From: Sarcodiotheca gaudichaudii
Lineage: Eukaryota > Rhodophyta > Florideophyceae > Gigartinales > Solieriaceae
Assembly (NCBI GenBank): GCA_032355985.1
Contig: JAUKVZ010000005.1
Span: 124,001-188,000 of the forward strand
Direction: 5' to 3'
Length of the DNA: 64,000 nucleotides
Part shown: piece by piece, positions 1-10,738 of the stretch
How the letters are laid out: every line of letters begins with the position of its first letter
Position numbering within the stretch: the stretch's first letter is position 1
Position numbers and translations under genes: made by a program
Notes under the pieces: model-generated
Seen by the model: only the letters and a program-made list of their open reading frames with translations
What the model was told of the DNA's origin: nothing
Databases searched by the model: none

Positions 1-981
1 TTCTCCGCCCAGATCGCGCGTCTTCTGACCATCCTCAAGCGCCTTGTTGTAGGCGTGCTTGATCCTCTTGCTCGCCTTGCCCGCGGCGTCATCCTGCCGC
101 GTGGCGCTGAGATGATTCAGCATCATCGAAGCGGACATGATCAGCGCCAGCGGATTCGCCAGACCCTGCCCTGCGATATCCGGCGCCGAGCCGTGCACGG
201 CTTCAAACACCGCATCCTCATCGCCGATGTTGGCGCCCGGCGTCACACCCAGCCCGCCAACGAGCCCGGCGCACAGATCAGACACGATGTCGCCGTACAG
301 ATTCTCGCACAGCAGAATGTCGAACTGCGTGGGATCCTGCACGATGCGCATCAGCGCCGCGTCGATGATCACTTCCTCGTACTTGATGTTCGGGTATTCG
401 GTCTCGTGAATCTTGCGCGCCTCATCAATGAAGAGGCCATCGCCCAGCTTCATGATGTTGGCCTTGTGAAAGGCCGAGACCTTCTTTCGATCGCGATGAT
501 TCGCATACCGAAACGCGAAGCGACCAATGCGCTCACACGCCTCACGCGTCGCAACCTTCATCGAAACGATCACACCATCCGTGATCAGATTCTCGATGCC
601 GCTGTACAGCCCTTCCGTGTTCTCGCGCACGATGACCAGATCCACGCCCTCAAAGCGCGTCTTCACACCGGGCAGACTTCGCACCGGACGCACCGCCGCA
701 TACAGATTCAGTTTCTTGCGAAGCGCGACGTTGACGGAGCTGAACCCGCCGCCAACCGGCGTCGTGCAAGGCCCCTTGAGCGCAATGCCATGCTCGCGCA
801 CCGCTTCAACGGTCGCCTGCGGCAGCACATCGTCGGCCCCTCGATCAAGCGCCGCCACACCCGCGTGACGCTCGATGAAGTTCACAGGCGCCTCGACGGC
901 CTCCATCACCATCTTCGCGGCGTCCGTCACCTCCGGTCCGATCCCGTCGCCGGGAATCATCACTGCCGTATGCATCGTCAT
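1..981 (-). CDS. NAD-dependent isocitrate dehydrogenase, C-terminus cut by window edge
   Basis: Beta-decarboxylating dehydrogenase that would convert isocitrate to 2-oxoglutarate in the cytoplasmic TCA cycle. The visible 327 codons start MTMHTAVMIPGDGIGPEV and carry RENTEGLYSGIE, KANIMKLGDGLF, CENLYGDIVSDL and AVHGSAPDIAG, which fit the NAD-isocitrate dehydrogenase branch better than LeuB. Family length is about 335-345, so only the last few residues lie outside the window. The start at 981 has AGCAG in front and follows the hldD stop by 9 bases, so the two are probably co-transcribed. An isopropylmalate or homoisocitrate dehydrogenase is the less likely alternative. Confidence 0.88.
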   Translation of the reverse strand, partial: MTMHTAVMIPGDGIGPEVTDAAKMVMEAVEAPVNFIERHAGVAALDRGADDVLPQATVEAVREHGIALKGPCTTPVGGGFSSVNVALRKKLNLYAAVRPVRSLPGVKTRFEGVDLVIVRENTEGLYSGIENLITDGVIVSMKVATREACERIGRFAFRYANHRDRKKVSAFHKANIMKLGDGLFIDEARKIHETEYPNIKYEEVIIDAALMRIVQDPTQFDILLCENLYGDIVSDLCAGLVGGLGVTPGANIGDEDAVFEAVHGSAPDIAGQGLANPLALIMSASMMLNHLSATRQDDAAGKASKRIKHAYNKALEDGQKTRDLGGE

Positions 982-990
982 CTGCTCGCT

Positions 991-2019
991 CTACCCCTTT
1001 GTGGTCTCTTTCAACCAGGCTGCGTATTCGACCATCGCCCGCGCCGGATCATGCGATGGTCGCCAGTCCAGCCCGGCGCTCGTCGCGCTCATGTCAGCAC
1101 AGGTGAAGTCCTGATAAAACGCCCGCACCTTTGCGGGCATCTCGAAATAGTCTGTCGGAAGCTCGTCGGCGCTGACGCCGCACCCTTCGCGCACGGCGTC
1201 GACGATCGCATTGAAGCTCGTCGTCTGCCCCGATCCGAGGTTGTACACACCGGGCTTGACGCCCGATCGCGCCGCCGCCAGCGTGCAGTCGACCACATCG
1301 CCGACAAACACCTGATCCCGCGCCTGCTCCCCATCGGTGAAGATGCGCGGGCGCTTGCCCTCGATCACCTGCATCGCAAGCTGATACACCATGGACGCCA
1401 TGTGCGCCTTGCGCGATTCACCCGGGCCGAAGACATTGAAATATCGAAGCCCGACCACATGCGGCGCCTGCTGCGTCTGCGATTCGATCAACGCAGACAC
1501 GCGCCGATGAATGTTCTCCATGATCCACTTGCTGAAGCCGTAGACGTTGTTCGGCACGCCCGCTGCGCTTTCGACGAAGGGCACGCGATCGCGCGCCGCC
1601 GCAGGCGAACCATACGTCGCAGCGCTGGAGGCATACACAAGCGCGATCCCGCGCGCGCCTGTTTCGAAGACCAGCTCCTCGAACCCTTCCGTGTTGTCGG
1701 ACATCATCTGCGCTTCGTCGGAGACGGTCGTATCCGTATTGGCGCCGATGTGGAAGAACTTCGTCGGTTCAAACGCCTGGAACATCTCCGCCCAGCCGCC
1801 GCCGGAAAAGCCCTGCAATGGCTCGGCGAAGAATCGGCCCGTATAGGCGCCCACTCCCGCCCGCTCGCAGGCTTCCACAAGATTGGCGAAGGAGCCGGAG
1901 CTGCAATCGTCAATGGCGACCACATCAGCATTCGGATCGCGCTTGAGAATCTCGGCGACGAGATTCGAGCCTACGAATCCCGCCGCGCCGGTCACAATGA
2001 TGGGGCCGTCGCTGCTCAA
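991..2019 (-). CDS. hldD: ADP-glyceromanno-heptose 6-epimerase
   Basis: Short-chain dehydrogenase/epimerase of 342 residues that makes ADP-L-glycero-D-manno-heptose for the LPS inner core. Visible signs are the Rossmann motif VTGAAGFVGSNL near residues 8-19, the HldD signature FHIGANTDTT near residue 90, the catalytic YGFSK after YASSAATYG, and RYFNVFGPGE followed by KAHMASM. It lies 9 bases upstream of the isocitrate dehydrogenase gene and 43 bases after the LysM gene, all on the same strand. Its presence suggests a heptose-containing LPS. Another NAD-dependent sugar epimerase is possible, but the FHxGAN and MAS motifs favour HldD. Confidence 0.88.
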   Translation of the reverse strand: MSSDGPIIVTGAAGFVGSNLVAEILKRDPNADVVAIDDCSSGSFANLVEACERAGVGAYTGRFFAEPLQGFSGGGWAEMFQAFEPTKFFHIGANTDTTVSDEAQMMSDNTEGFEELVFETGARGIALVYASSAATYGSPAAARDRVPFVESAAGVPNNVYGFSKWIMENIHRRVSALIESQTQQAPHVVGLRYFNVFGPGESRKAHMASMVYQLAMQVIEGKRPRIFTDGEQARDQVFVGDVVDCTLAAARSGVKPGVYNLGSGQTTSFNAIVDAVREGCGVSADELPTDYFEMPAKVRAFYQDFTCADMSATSAGLDWRPSHDPARAMVEYAAWLKETTKG

Positions 2020-2062
2020 CTCATCTCCAGTTCAGTCGGAACGATCCGCCCGAAAGCTCGTC

Positions 2063-2830
2063 TTACGACTCGCCCCCTCGCGGCGCCGGCGGGATCTTCA
2101 GAACCATGCCGGGCCGAATGTTCGTCCCTTCAGCATTCACCTTGTCGCGATTCGCGTCCCGGATGACCCGCCACAGGCTGGATCTCCCATACAGACGCTT
2201 GGCGATCCCACTGAGTGTATCGCCTGAGGCCACGCGATACTCAGTCACCTCCGGCTCCGGCGTTTTCGGCTCGCCAACCTTCTCGCCGGTCTCAGGATCG
2301 ATCACCACACCCTGAATATTCTCAGGATCCAGCGGCAGCTTGATCGTCACGCCTTCGCGCCATTCCTTCGGATCGTTGGGGTCGACGCTCTGGTTGAACT
2401 TGGAGATGGCCTGCCAGTGCCGCTGATTGCCGTAGATCCGCACGGCCAGACTCATGATGTCCTCGTTCTTACGAAGCGTGTACTCGCGCCACTTCGGCTT
2501 TTCGACGATCGATCCGCCATCCGCCTGCGCATCTTCCAGCAGCGGATCCCTGGGCGTCGGCTCTTCGGCGCCATTGGTGAAGGCGAACTCCGGATCCACC
2601 TGCTGCGCCGGATCCTCGTGCGTCTCCTGCGCAGGAGGCTGGAAGAGCGGATCATCAAGACCCACCACACTCGTCAGCTCCTCCGCCTGAGCCACGCTCA
2701 GGCCCGCAGGCGTCGAATCCAGCGTCACGCCCGGCTCATCTGCGCGCGGATCCCAGACCCAGTAGGTGACGATCCAGATCAGCACCAGCACCAGTGCGGC
2801 ATTGACGAACCTGTGTGCTCCGTCGCTCAT
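2063..2830 (-). CDS. Membrane-anchored protein with two LysM domains
   Basis: 255-residue envelope protein. One membrane segment (about residues 8-25) is followed by a long acidic, Pro-rich linker and two LysM modules: one starting YTLRKNEDIMSLAVRIYG near residue 115 and one starting YRVASGDTLSGIAKRLYG near residue 197. LysM modules bind peptidoglycan or chitin-type glycans, so the protein probably sits anchored in the inner membrane facing the periplasm; the exact role is unknown. It follows secDF by 99 bases and precedes hldD, and may be the tail of the tgt-yajC-secDF transcript. The second LysM is the closer match to the family. Confidence 0.8.
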   Translation of the reverse strand: MSDGAHRFVNAALVLVLIWIVTYWVWDPRADEPGVTLDSTPAGLSVAQAEELTSVVGLDDPLFQPPAQETHEDPAQQVDPEFAFTNGAEEPTPRDPLLEDAQADGGSIVEKPKWREYTLRKNEDIMSLAVRIYGNQRHWQAISKFNQSVDPNDPKEWREGVTIKLPLDPENIQGVVIDPETGEKVGEPKTPEPEVTEYRVASGDTLSGIAKRLYGRSSLWRVIRDANRDKVNAEGTNIRPGMVLKIPPAPRGGES

Positions 2831-2929
2831 GAGTCAGCACTCCCGCGGGCCGCGGGTCGAGACGATCGGCCCATCGCCTTCATCGGCGAAAAAGCGCCCG
2901 CTCTGACAGCGCCGGCTCTCTGCGTCCGG

Positions 2930-5900
2930 TCATACCGTCGCCAGCAGATCCCCCGACGCCGCATCCTCCGCATGAGCCTCCCGCTTCCGTGCCGCGGGCG
3001 GCCCCTTCTTGGAGTAGACCAGCGGGGCGGCGATCGCCACCGACGAATACGTACCCACCAGGACGCCGCACAGCAGCGCGTAAGTGAAGCTTCGAATTCC
3101 GCCGCCGCCGATCACATACATGATCAGCACCGCGATGAGGGTCGTGCCGGATGTGATGATCGTGCGGCTGAACGTCTGGTTGATCGACTTATTGACCACG
3201 GCCGCGCTCGCATACGCAAGCTTGCCGCGATTCTCGCGAATGCGATCCAGGATGACGATCGTGTCATTCAGCGAGTAGCCGATGATCGTCAAAATGGCCG
3301 CGATTAGACCCAGGTCGATCTTGAAGGGCTCCAGCAGCAGCTTGCTCGCCAGCCCCGGCGACCATTCATAGATCACTTCCGCCAGCGCAATCAAACCGAC
3401 CACGGCGATGACATCGTGCAGAATGGCCACGATCGCCGCCAGCGAATATCGCAGCGAACCGAATCGCACCCACACGTACACCAGAATGCCGAGGAAGCTC
3501 AGCACGATCGCCGAGATGGCCTGCGCCTTGAACGTCTGCGCAATCTGCGGGCTGAAGGACTGCACACCGGCAAGCGTCGCCTGCTCGGTCAGCGCCGACT
3601 TCACGAGCGACCATTCACGCTGCGCTACATCCGTCCGCCAGCGTTCCTCATTGTTGAAGAAATCGACATCAGGATCGATCGCCACATACGCAGCGCTCGT
3701 CGCCTCGCCGGCGCTGTTCGTCTCCAGAACGATCAGATCAGTGCGACGGCTCGCGACATCGCTGAAGTCAGGCTGCAAGCGCATCTGCTCGATGCGGCTT
3801 GTCAGCGCGTCAGGCGGAATCGGCGGGTCGAGATTCTCCAGCAGCACCACCACGCCGCCGACGAATGAACCGACATCATTGGTGTACTTCGCCTCACCGA
3901 CACACTCACCGAGCGAGCCATCCAGCGCGCGGAACACCGGCGCGCTTTCATACTCATCGTAAACGGAGCCATTGAATGTCAGCGGCGGGCTCGATTCGAT
4001 CAGATCAGAAAGCGCCGAAATAATCGCCGATGCGACCATCTCCCGCGCCTGCGCCTCGGATTCGTCTGTCTCCGAAACACTGGCCACCGTCTTGACCTGG
4101 AATCGATCCGAGGTCACGCCGTCATCTTCCGGCGCCACAGCCAGCACCTCAGCAGACGCAAGCGCGCGCAGTGGCGAATCCGGATCAGCCTCTTCGCCGA
4201 CAGCGGCGATTCGACCCATGATCTCAGAGCGCTCCGCCGTCATGCCATCCTTGAGCTGCAGCGACACGCTCAGACCGCCACGGAACTGGTGGCCGAACAT
4301 GTGCTCGCCCTGATGCACGGCAAGGCCAATGCCCAGCGACAGCAGCACAGCTGAAATCACAATGAAACCCGGACGAAGCTTCAGCCAGTTGATATTGGGG
4401 CTCAGGATCCGCTGAAGGCCCGACCAGATCATCGGAAGCTGTGCCATCCGCTTGATGTGGAAGCCTTCGACCAGCACGCTGAAAATCACACGCGACACGA
4501 CAAGCGCCGAGAAGAGCGTCGCAACGATGCCGATGCCCAGCGTCACTGCGAAGCCGCGAATCTCAGGCGTCGCCGCCCGATACAGCACGACGCAGACGAT
4601 CAGGTTCGTCACGTTCGCATCGATGATCGTCGACAGCACCTTGTCATAGCCCAGCCGCACGGCCGTCTTCAGATCAACGCCCGTCGCCAGCTCTTCGCGA
4701 ATGCGCTCGAAGATCAGCACGTTCGCATCGACGGCCATACCGAACGTCAGCACGATGCCCGCAATGCCGGGAAGCGTGAACGCCGCACGGTTCAGACTCA
4801 TCGCGCCGAGAATGATGATCGCGTTGCAGAACAGCGCAAAGACGGCCACAAGTCCGGAACCGAAGTAGTACACCGTCATAAAGCCGGCGACGGCGATCAG
4901 CGCCACGACGGCTGAGAAGAAGCCCTTCTGCAGATTGTCGGCGCCCAGCTCCGGACCAAGAATCTCTTCACTGATCGGATCGGGATTCAGCTTCGCCTGC
5001 AGCGAGCCGGAGCTCAGCGTGCGCGCGATGTACTGAATGTCCTTCTGCGAAAAATTGCCCGTGATCTGACCGCTCACGGTGATCTCGCCGTTGAGATTCG
5101 GCGCCGTGTACACGCGATCATCAAGCACGATGGCCATCGAGTTGCCGATGTTGGGACCGGTCAACTTGCCCAGCAGCCTGCCGCCCAACGGATCCATCGT
5201 GAACACGATGTTCGGACGGCCCATTTCGTCAACGCCCTGTCCGGCACTGGCGACACTCCAGTCGCCATCGGCCTGCGTCAGCGCCAGTCCCGGCGCGTCG
5301 TACAGCAGCATGTAATACACGCCGTCACGCTCTTCGACGACGTAGCGCCGATTGGCGAAGAATCCGCCGGGATTGCTCTGCAACACCTGCAGTTCAGCAA
5401 GATCGTCATACCACGCGGCCAGATCGTGCAGTTCAAACCAGCGCGCATCGTCCGCTGTCGCGGCGCGCGGCCCCTTCTCCTGCAGATCGCTTCGCAGGCG
5501 CGCCTCTTCCGGATGCTCTCCGGGCTTGACCGCGATGCGAAAGGCCAGCACACCGGCGCCGCGAAGAAGACGCTTCAGATCCTGCGGATCATCCAGGCCC
5601 TGTCTGTTGTCGGCGTATTTGTCATATGCGGCGACGATCTCATCAAGCTCATCCGAATAGGACGGATACTGCTCCTTCAATCGCTCCAGTCGAAGCGAGC
5701 GCGGGCTTGGAAGCTCAACAACTTCACCACCCTGCGACTGCCGGATCAATCTGGCGTCCGCGTCAAGCACAAGCGCCGCTTCAACATCGCCGCCGCTCAA
5801 GGAGCTTTGCGTCGCCGCCACGCGCGCTTCTTCGTACGCGACCTGTGTTTCACCCGCGCGAATAAGCAGATCATCAATCACGCTCTCAGGCGCGTTCTCT

Positions 5901-6415
5901 TCAACAGCTTCCTCATACGCAAGCTGTGATTCACGCAACGCGCGATACGAGTCAGCCGCGGCGATCAGCTTCTGCTTGATGTCCTCAGAGCCTGACGCCA
6001 GCGCATCGACCTGCGTCTGCAGCTCGGCGCCGGTCAATCGAACGATGCGATCGATCGAATCTTCATCGATCGTCTTCAGCTCCAGCGCATCGATCTTGTC
6101 CAGATACACCTGCTTCAGCGCTTTGACGTCATCCGTCGGCAGCGGCATCGAAACAACGAGGCGATCGCGACCCGATCGAACCATCGCGATCTCGTACAGA
6201 CCCTTCGGATCGACGCGCTTCTTCAGGACGTCGATCATGCGATCGACGGTCCCCGAAACGTCCGACACGCCTTCCAGATCAATGCTGTAGACCAGCGAGA
6301 CGCCGCCTGCCAGATCGCGTCCCTTGCGCAGCTTCGACTCCGGCGGATACACCGCCAGCGCAGCGACGACCAGGACGGTCAGGATGAGAATGACATTCCG
6401 AGTGATGTGTTGCAT
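2930..6415 (-). CDS. secDF: Fused protein-export membrane protein SecDF
   Basis: 1161-residue fusion of SecD and SecF, the proton-driven RND-type accessory subunits of the Sec translocon. The N-terminal helix (about 7-23) leads into a large periplasmic head. The SecD channel block runs from about residue 497 with GMAVDANVLIFERIREEL near 559-576. The SecF half begins near residue 670 and ends with IGYSLNDTIVILDRIREN. Separate SecD and SecF total roughly 940 residues; much of the excess is a charged, probably helical segment around residues 130-290 of the P1 head. The gene order tgt-yajC-secDF is the widespread one, with yajC 85 bases upstream. Confidence 0.95.
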   Translation of the reverse strand: MQHITRNVILILTVLVVAALAVYPPESKLRKGRDLAGGVSLVYSIDLEGVSDVSGTVDRMIDVLKKRVDPKGLYEIAMVRSGRDRLVVSMPLPTDDVKALKQVYLDKIDALELKTIDEDSIDRIVRLTGAELQTQVDALASGSEDIKQKLIAAADSYRALRESQLAYEEAVEENAPESVIDDLLIRAGETQVAYEEARVAATQSSLSGGDVEAALVLDADARLIRQSQGGEVVELPSPRSLRLERLKEQYPSYSDELDEIVAAYDKYADNRQGLDDPQDLKRLLRGAGVLAFRIAVKPGEHPEEARLRSDLQEKGPRAATADDARWFELHDLAAWYDDLAELQVLQSNPGGFFANRRYVVEERDGVYYMLLYDAPGLALTQADGDWSVASAGQGVDEMGRPNIVFTMDPLGGRLLGKLTGPNIGNSMAIVLDDRVYTAPNLNGEITVSGQITGNFSQKDIQYIARTLSSGSLQAKLNPDPISEEILGPELGADNLQKGFFSAVVALIAVAGFMTVYYFGSGLVAVFALFCNAIIILGAMSLNRAAFTLPGIAGIVLTFGMAVDANVLIFERIREELATGVDLKTAVRLGYDKVLSTIIDANVTNLIVCVVLYRAATPEIRGFAVTLGIGIVATLFSALVVSRVIFSVLVEGFHIKRMAQLPMIWSGLQRILSPNINWLKLRPGFIVISAVLLSLGIGLAVHQGEHMFGHQFRGGLSVSLQLKDGMTAERSEIMGRIAAVGEEADPDSPLRALASAEVLAVAPEDDGVTSDRFQVKTVASVSETDESEAQAREMVASAIISALSDLIESSPPLTFNGSVYDEYESAPVFRALDGSLGECVGEAKYTNDVGSFVGGVVVLLENLDPPIPPDALTSRIEQMRLQPDFSDVASRRTDLIVLETNSAGEATSAAYVAIDPDVDFFNNEERWRTDVAQREWSLVKSALTEQATLAGVQSFSPQIAQTFKAQAISAIVLSFLGILVYVWVRFGSLRYSLAAIVAILHDVIAVVGLIALAEVIYEWSPGLASKLLLEPFKIDLGLIAAILTIIGYSLNDTIVILDRIRENRGKLAYASAAVVNKSINQTFSRTIITSGTTLIAVLIMYVIGGGGIRSFTYALLCGVLVGTYSSVAIAAPLVYSKKGPPAARKREAHAEDAASGDLLATV

Positions 6416-6500
6416 GGTTTTGAGGACTCACCGGCCCGATTCAAACGCGGGTGGTAGATGTGTCTCGATCGTTTCTTCGTGTGCGCGATCGTCTCCGACG

Positions 6501-7007
6501 CTACGCCCCGACCTTCTCCGGCTCTGAAAACTCCGTTGCGTCGTCCGCCTGCTCCTCAGGAGCGCCGCCGCTGCGCGCCGCCCGCAGCACCTTCTGGACG
6601 GATCCCTTGGAAAAGCGCAGTTTCGTATTGTTGGCGGAATCCACCTTCAGGGTGATCTCGTCATCGCTGATGCTCGAGATCGTCCCGATGATGCCGCCGA
6701 CGGTCTGCACCTCATCCATGCGCCGCAGGCCGGAGAGCATCTCCGCCCGCTTCTTCTTCTCCTTGCGCCCGCCGAACATCGTGAAGACGAACAGCAGCAG
6801 CATGAGCATGATCAGCATGGGCAAAAAGCCGAATCCGCCTCCCGGAGGCGTCGTCGCCCCGGACTGACCGCCGCCGCCGCCGGCAGGATCAATGCTCCCC
6901 GTCTCTCCAGCAGGACGACCCGCCACCGGCGGCGCCGCCGCCAGCGCGAAAGTCCCCGCGCCGGAATCGATGTGCAGATCAAACAGGGTGAACTCGGATT
7001 CGCTCAT
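6501..7007 (-). CDS. yajC: Preprotein translocase subunit YajC
   Basis: Single-pass inner-membrane partner of SecDF. From the chosen ATG (MSESEFTLFDLH) the protein is 168 residues. A Gly/Pro-rich N-terminal stretch precedes the membrane helix FLPMLIMLMLLLFVFTMF, and the YajC core follows as RRMDEVQTVGGIIGTI and DEITLKVD. The frame is open 26 codons further upstream, but those residues look like untranslated leader. YajC proteins usually have about 110 residues, so the N- and C-terminal extensions are long. It lies between tgt and secDF on the same strand. Confidence 0.92.
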   Translation of the reverse strand: MSESEFTLFDLHIDSGAGTFALAAAPPVAGRPAGETGSIDPAGGGGGQSGATTPPGGGFGFLPMLIMLMLLLFVFTMFGGRKEKKKRAEMLSGLRRMDEVQTVGGIIGTISSISDDEITLKVDSANNTKLRFSKGSVQKVLRAARSGGAPEEQADDATEFSEPEKVGA

Positions 7008-7130
7008 TGCGTGCGCTCGCTCAGAAGACTCGATCAGGGACAGACGCCGCCCGCAGACCTGGACCGGTTGGAGCCGAGAGGACACGATCCTCGTCGCCGT
7101 AATGGAGGATCCATCACGCGATCGACTGCG

Positions 7131-8417
<1,287 letters not shown>

Positions 8418-9545
8418 CTACCGCCGCTCAGCCGCACGGCGCAGCGTCTTGCGCTCCGACTCAGACAGGCTGTGCAGACCCTGCTCATGCACCTTGGCGA
8501 GGATGCGATCGACTTCCTCCTCATCAGGAGGACGTCGCAGCGCCTTTGCCGCCGCCCCGCGCATCGACTTCTTCCCTTTCTTCGCCTTCTTCCCCGATGG
8601 TCGCTCGCCGAACCCGAAGAAATCGAGGAAATCCCGCAGCAGATGCGTGTGGCGAATGAAGTAATACCCCGCCACCGCGCCGCCCAGATGCGCAGCGCTG
8701 CCGCCCGCATTCACGCCCGCGAGGATAAACACATCAATCGCCGCGAACGCCACCATGCCATATGCGGCCGTCCGCACGCGCATCGGCAGAATGAAGAAGA
8801 GCAGAATCGTCGTATTCGGCGCCAGGAATCCGACCGCCATCAACACGCCGAACACGCCCGCCGAAGCGCCGATTAAGGGCGTGAAGATGTCAACATGCAG
8901 CGCGCCGGGCAGCCCTATATGGAAGTAGTGCGTGTCCAGGAATCCGACAAGATTCAATATCAGATACGTCGCGGCGCCGAACATGCCGCAGATCAGATAG
9001 AACGCCAGATACCGCTTCGAGCCGAGATATCCTTCCACAATCCCGCCGAAGAAAAACAGCCCGAGCATGTTGAATAAGAGATGCCCGAAGTTCCCGTGCA
9101 GGAACTGAAAGCCGATCAGCCGCCAGATCTCAAGCTGAAAGAACGCCTTGCCCGTCGAAAAGTGCAGCGCCGCCTGCAGTGGCGGCATGTAGGTGATCTC
9201 CTGCCTGCCGATCTCCACGCCTCGATCGTCAATCAGCGGGCGATACAAAACCCCCTGGTTCGATCGAACGATCAGCTCCCCTTCCGTATTCCGCGCCGGC
9301 TGCGCCGAATCAATCTGAGCTGGCGTTGTGCCCTCGAGAAAGAACTGCCCCTGCTTCACAGCGATCGCAACGCCAGAGCTCCACAGCGCGCTGTCGATGA
9401 GAAAGACGGCCACGCAGATCACGATCAGCCACGTGTTCATAGACCACGCGCGCATCGTCCCGCGAAGCCCGCCGGTCGGCATGAAACCGCCGCCGGAGCC
9501 TCCGGTCCCGCCGCGGCGGACGTAGTCTCGATCGTAAATCCCCAT
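8418..9545 (-). CDS. Rhomboid-family intramembrane serine protease with C-terminal tail domain
   Basis: 375-residue polytopic membrane protease. The rhomboid signs are HGNFGHLLFNMLGLF (about 150-164), GASAGVFG with nucleophile Ser228 and GGSAAHLGG with His286, forming the Ser-His dyad. A long extramembrane loop at about residues 62-140 separates the first helix from the core. The last 35 residues form a soluble tail, DEEEVDRILAKVHEQG then LHSLSESERKTL, of the DUF6576 type seen after some rhomboids. The same tail closes the neighbouring site-2 protease. Substrates are unknown. Confidence 0.9.
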   Translation of the reverse strand: MGIYDRDYVRRGGTGGSGGGFMPTGGLRGTMRAWSMNTWLIVICVAVFLIDSALWSSGVAIAVKQGQFFLEGTTPAQIDSAQPARNTEGELIVRSNQGVLYRPLIDDRGVEIGRQEITYMPPLQAALHFSTGKAFFQLEIWRLIGFQFLHGNFGHLLFNMLGLFFFGGIVEGYLGSKRYLAFYLICGMFGAATYLILNLVGFLDTHYFHIGLPGALHVDIFTPLIGASAGVFGVLMAVGFLAPNTTILLFFILPMRVRTAAYGMVAFAAIDVFILAGVNAGGSAAHLGGAVAGYYFIRHTHLLRDFLDFFGFGERPSGKKAKKGKKSMRGAAAKALRRPPDEEEVDRILAKVHEQGLHSLSESERKTLRRAAERR

Positions 9546-9638
9546 GAAAGGTCTGGTCGCTCCTCGTTTCGCGCCTGATGCGCTCCAGGCTCAGCCCGCA
9601 CTGCTCTATCGGGCATCGGCAGGATTCATCGCGACAAC

Positions 9639-10676
9639 CTACTCGTCGCGGCTTTTTTGTGTCGCACGCTGCAGCGTCCGCTGCTCCGCCTTCGACAGAC
9701 TCTGCATCCCGCCCTCGGAGATCTTCGCAAGAATCCGATCGATCTCTTCCTGCTCTTTGGCCTCACGCTCCTGCCGCTTTCGCTCGCCGCGGCTCGGCTC
9801 TTGCGCAGGCTCGTCATCAAAATCATCCATCGCCGAAGCCGCAAACGGGCTGACGCCATACTCCCCTTCCAGCGACTCCATCTTCATGCGCTGCCGCTCG
9901 AACCAGCAGATCGCCCCGCCGAAGATCGCGATGCCAATCAGCATGACCTCGTTAAAGGCAAGCGCGAACACGCCCATTACACCCGCCACGCCAAGCCCTA
10001 TGACGACGGAAATCTCCATCGACTTCCGCTCGCCCTTGCGCGCCCACAGGATCGCCTGCACGATGCGTCCGCCATCCAATGGAAACATCGGCACGAGCAC
10101 GTTGAAGCCGAGGATGATGATGTTGATCAGATGCGTCACCCACAGCGAATACAGAAGAAGCCCGCCCGCCGTCGGGAAGGATGGGTTGAACGGATTCATG
10201 ATCACGTAGTCGCCATATCCCGTCAGGATCAGCGCCAGCGATGTCAGCGGCAGAATGATCACATTCACCAGCGGACCGCCGACTGTCGTGATCAGATTCG
10301 CCTGCCACGTGTGCGGCGGCGCGCACGATGCAAGACCGCCCAAAGGCCACATGAGAATGTCATCCGCCTCACCCCCCACCATGCGGCAGGCAAAGCAATG
10401 CCCGAACTCATGCAAGAGCACGACCACGAACAGACTCACCATTGAGATGGCCGTGAACTCGATGCCCCACGTGTCCTTCGGCAGCGACCAGAGCAGCCGC
10501 GCGATGATGAACACGATGAAGAGCAGATGGATGCGAACGCGAATGCCGAAGACGGTGAAGAGCGTCAGCGACCAGCCCAGCGGATTCTCGACATCGCCGA
10601 AAATGCGCCCGAGGATCCGGCGCGCGCCGCCGCCCCGGCCCTGCGGATCCTCATACTGTCGATCGCTGAATCCCAC
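9639..10676 (-). CDS. Site-2 protease family (M50) membrane metalloprotease
   Basis: 345-residue polytopic protein. The zinc-binding HEFGH lies at residues 89-93 and the third ligand motif FPLDGGR at about 198-204, as in SpoIVFB/S2P-type proteases that cut substrates within the membrane. Several hydrophobic segments surround both motifs. After a charged linker (about 285-310) the C-terminus carries EIDRILAKISEGGMQSLSKA, nearly the same tail as the adjacent rhomboid. No PDZ or CBS domain is evident. The two protease genes are co-oriented and 93 bases apart, so they may form one unit. Confidence 0.88.
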   Translation of the reverse strand: MGFSDRQYEDPQGRGGGARRILGRIFGDVENPLGWSLTLFTVFGIRVRIHLLFIVFIIARLLWSLPKDTWGIEFTAISMVSLFVVVLLHEFGHCFACRMVGGEADDILMWPLGGLASCAPPHTWQANLITTVGGPLVNVIILPLTSLALILTGYGDYVIMNPFNPSFPTAGGLLLYSLWVTHLINIIILGFNVLVPMFPLDGGRIVQAILWARKGERKSMEISVVIGLGVAGVMGVFALAFNEVMLIGIAIFGGAICWFERQRMKMESLEGEYGVSPFAASAMDDFDDEPAQEPSRGERKRQEREAKEQEEIDRILAKISEGGMQSLSKAEQRTLQRATQKSRDE

Positions 10677-10738
10677 GGACTCCTTCGACTCCTCACCTGC
10701 GCGCGTCGATTCACATCGCGCGCTCGATCGTACTCATT

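Noticed and set aside
55-2166. Long plus-strand open frame of about 700 codons opposite the isocitrate dehydrogenase and hldD genes
   Set aside because: It is antisense to two clear enzyme genes, is Arg/His-rich without any family motif, and arises from the high GC codon pattern.
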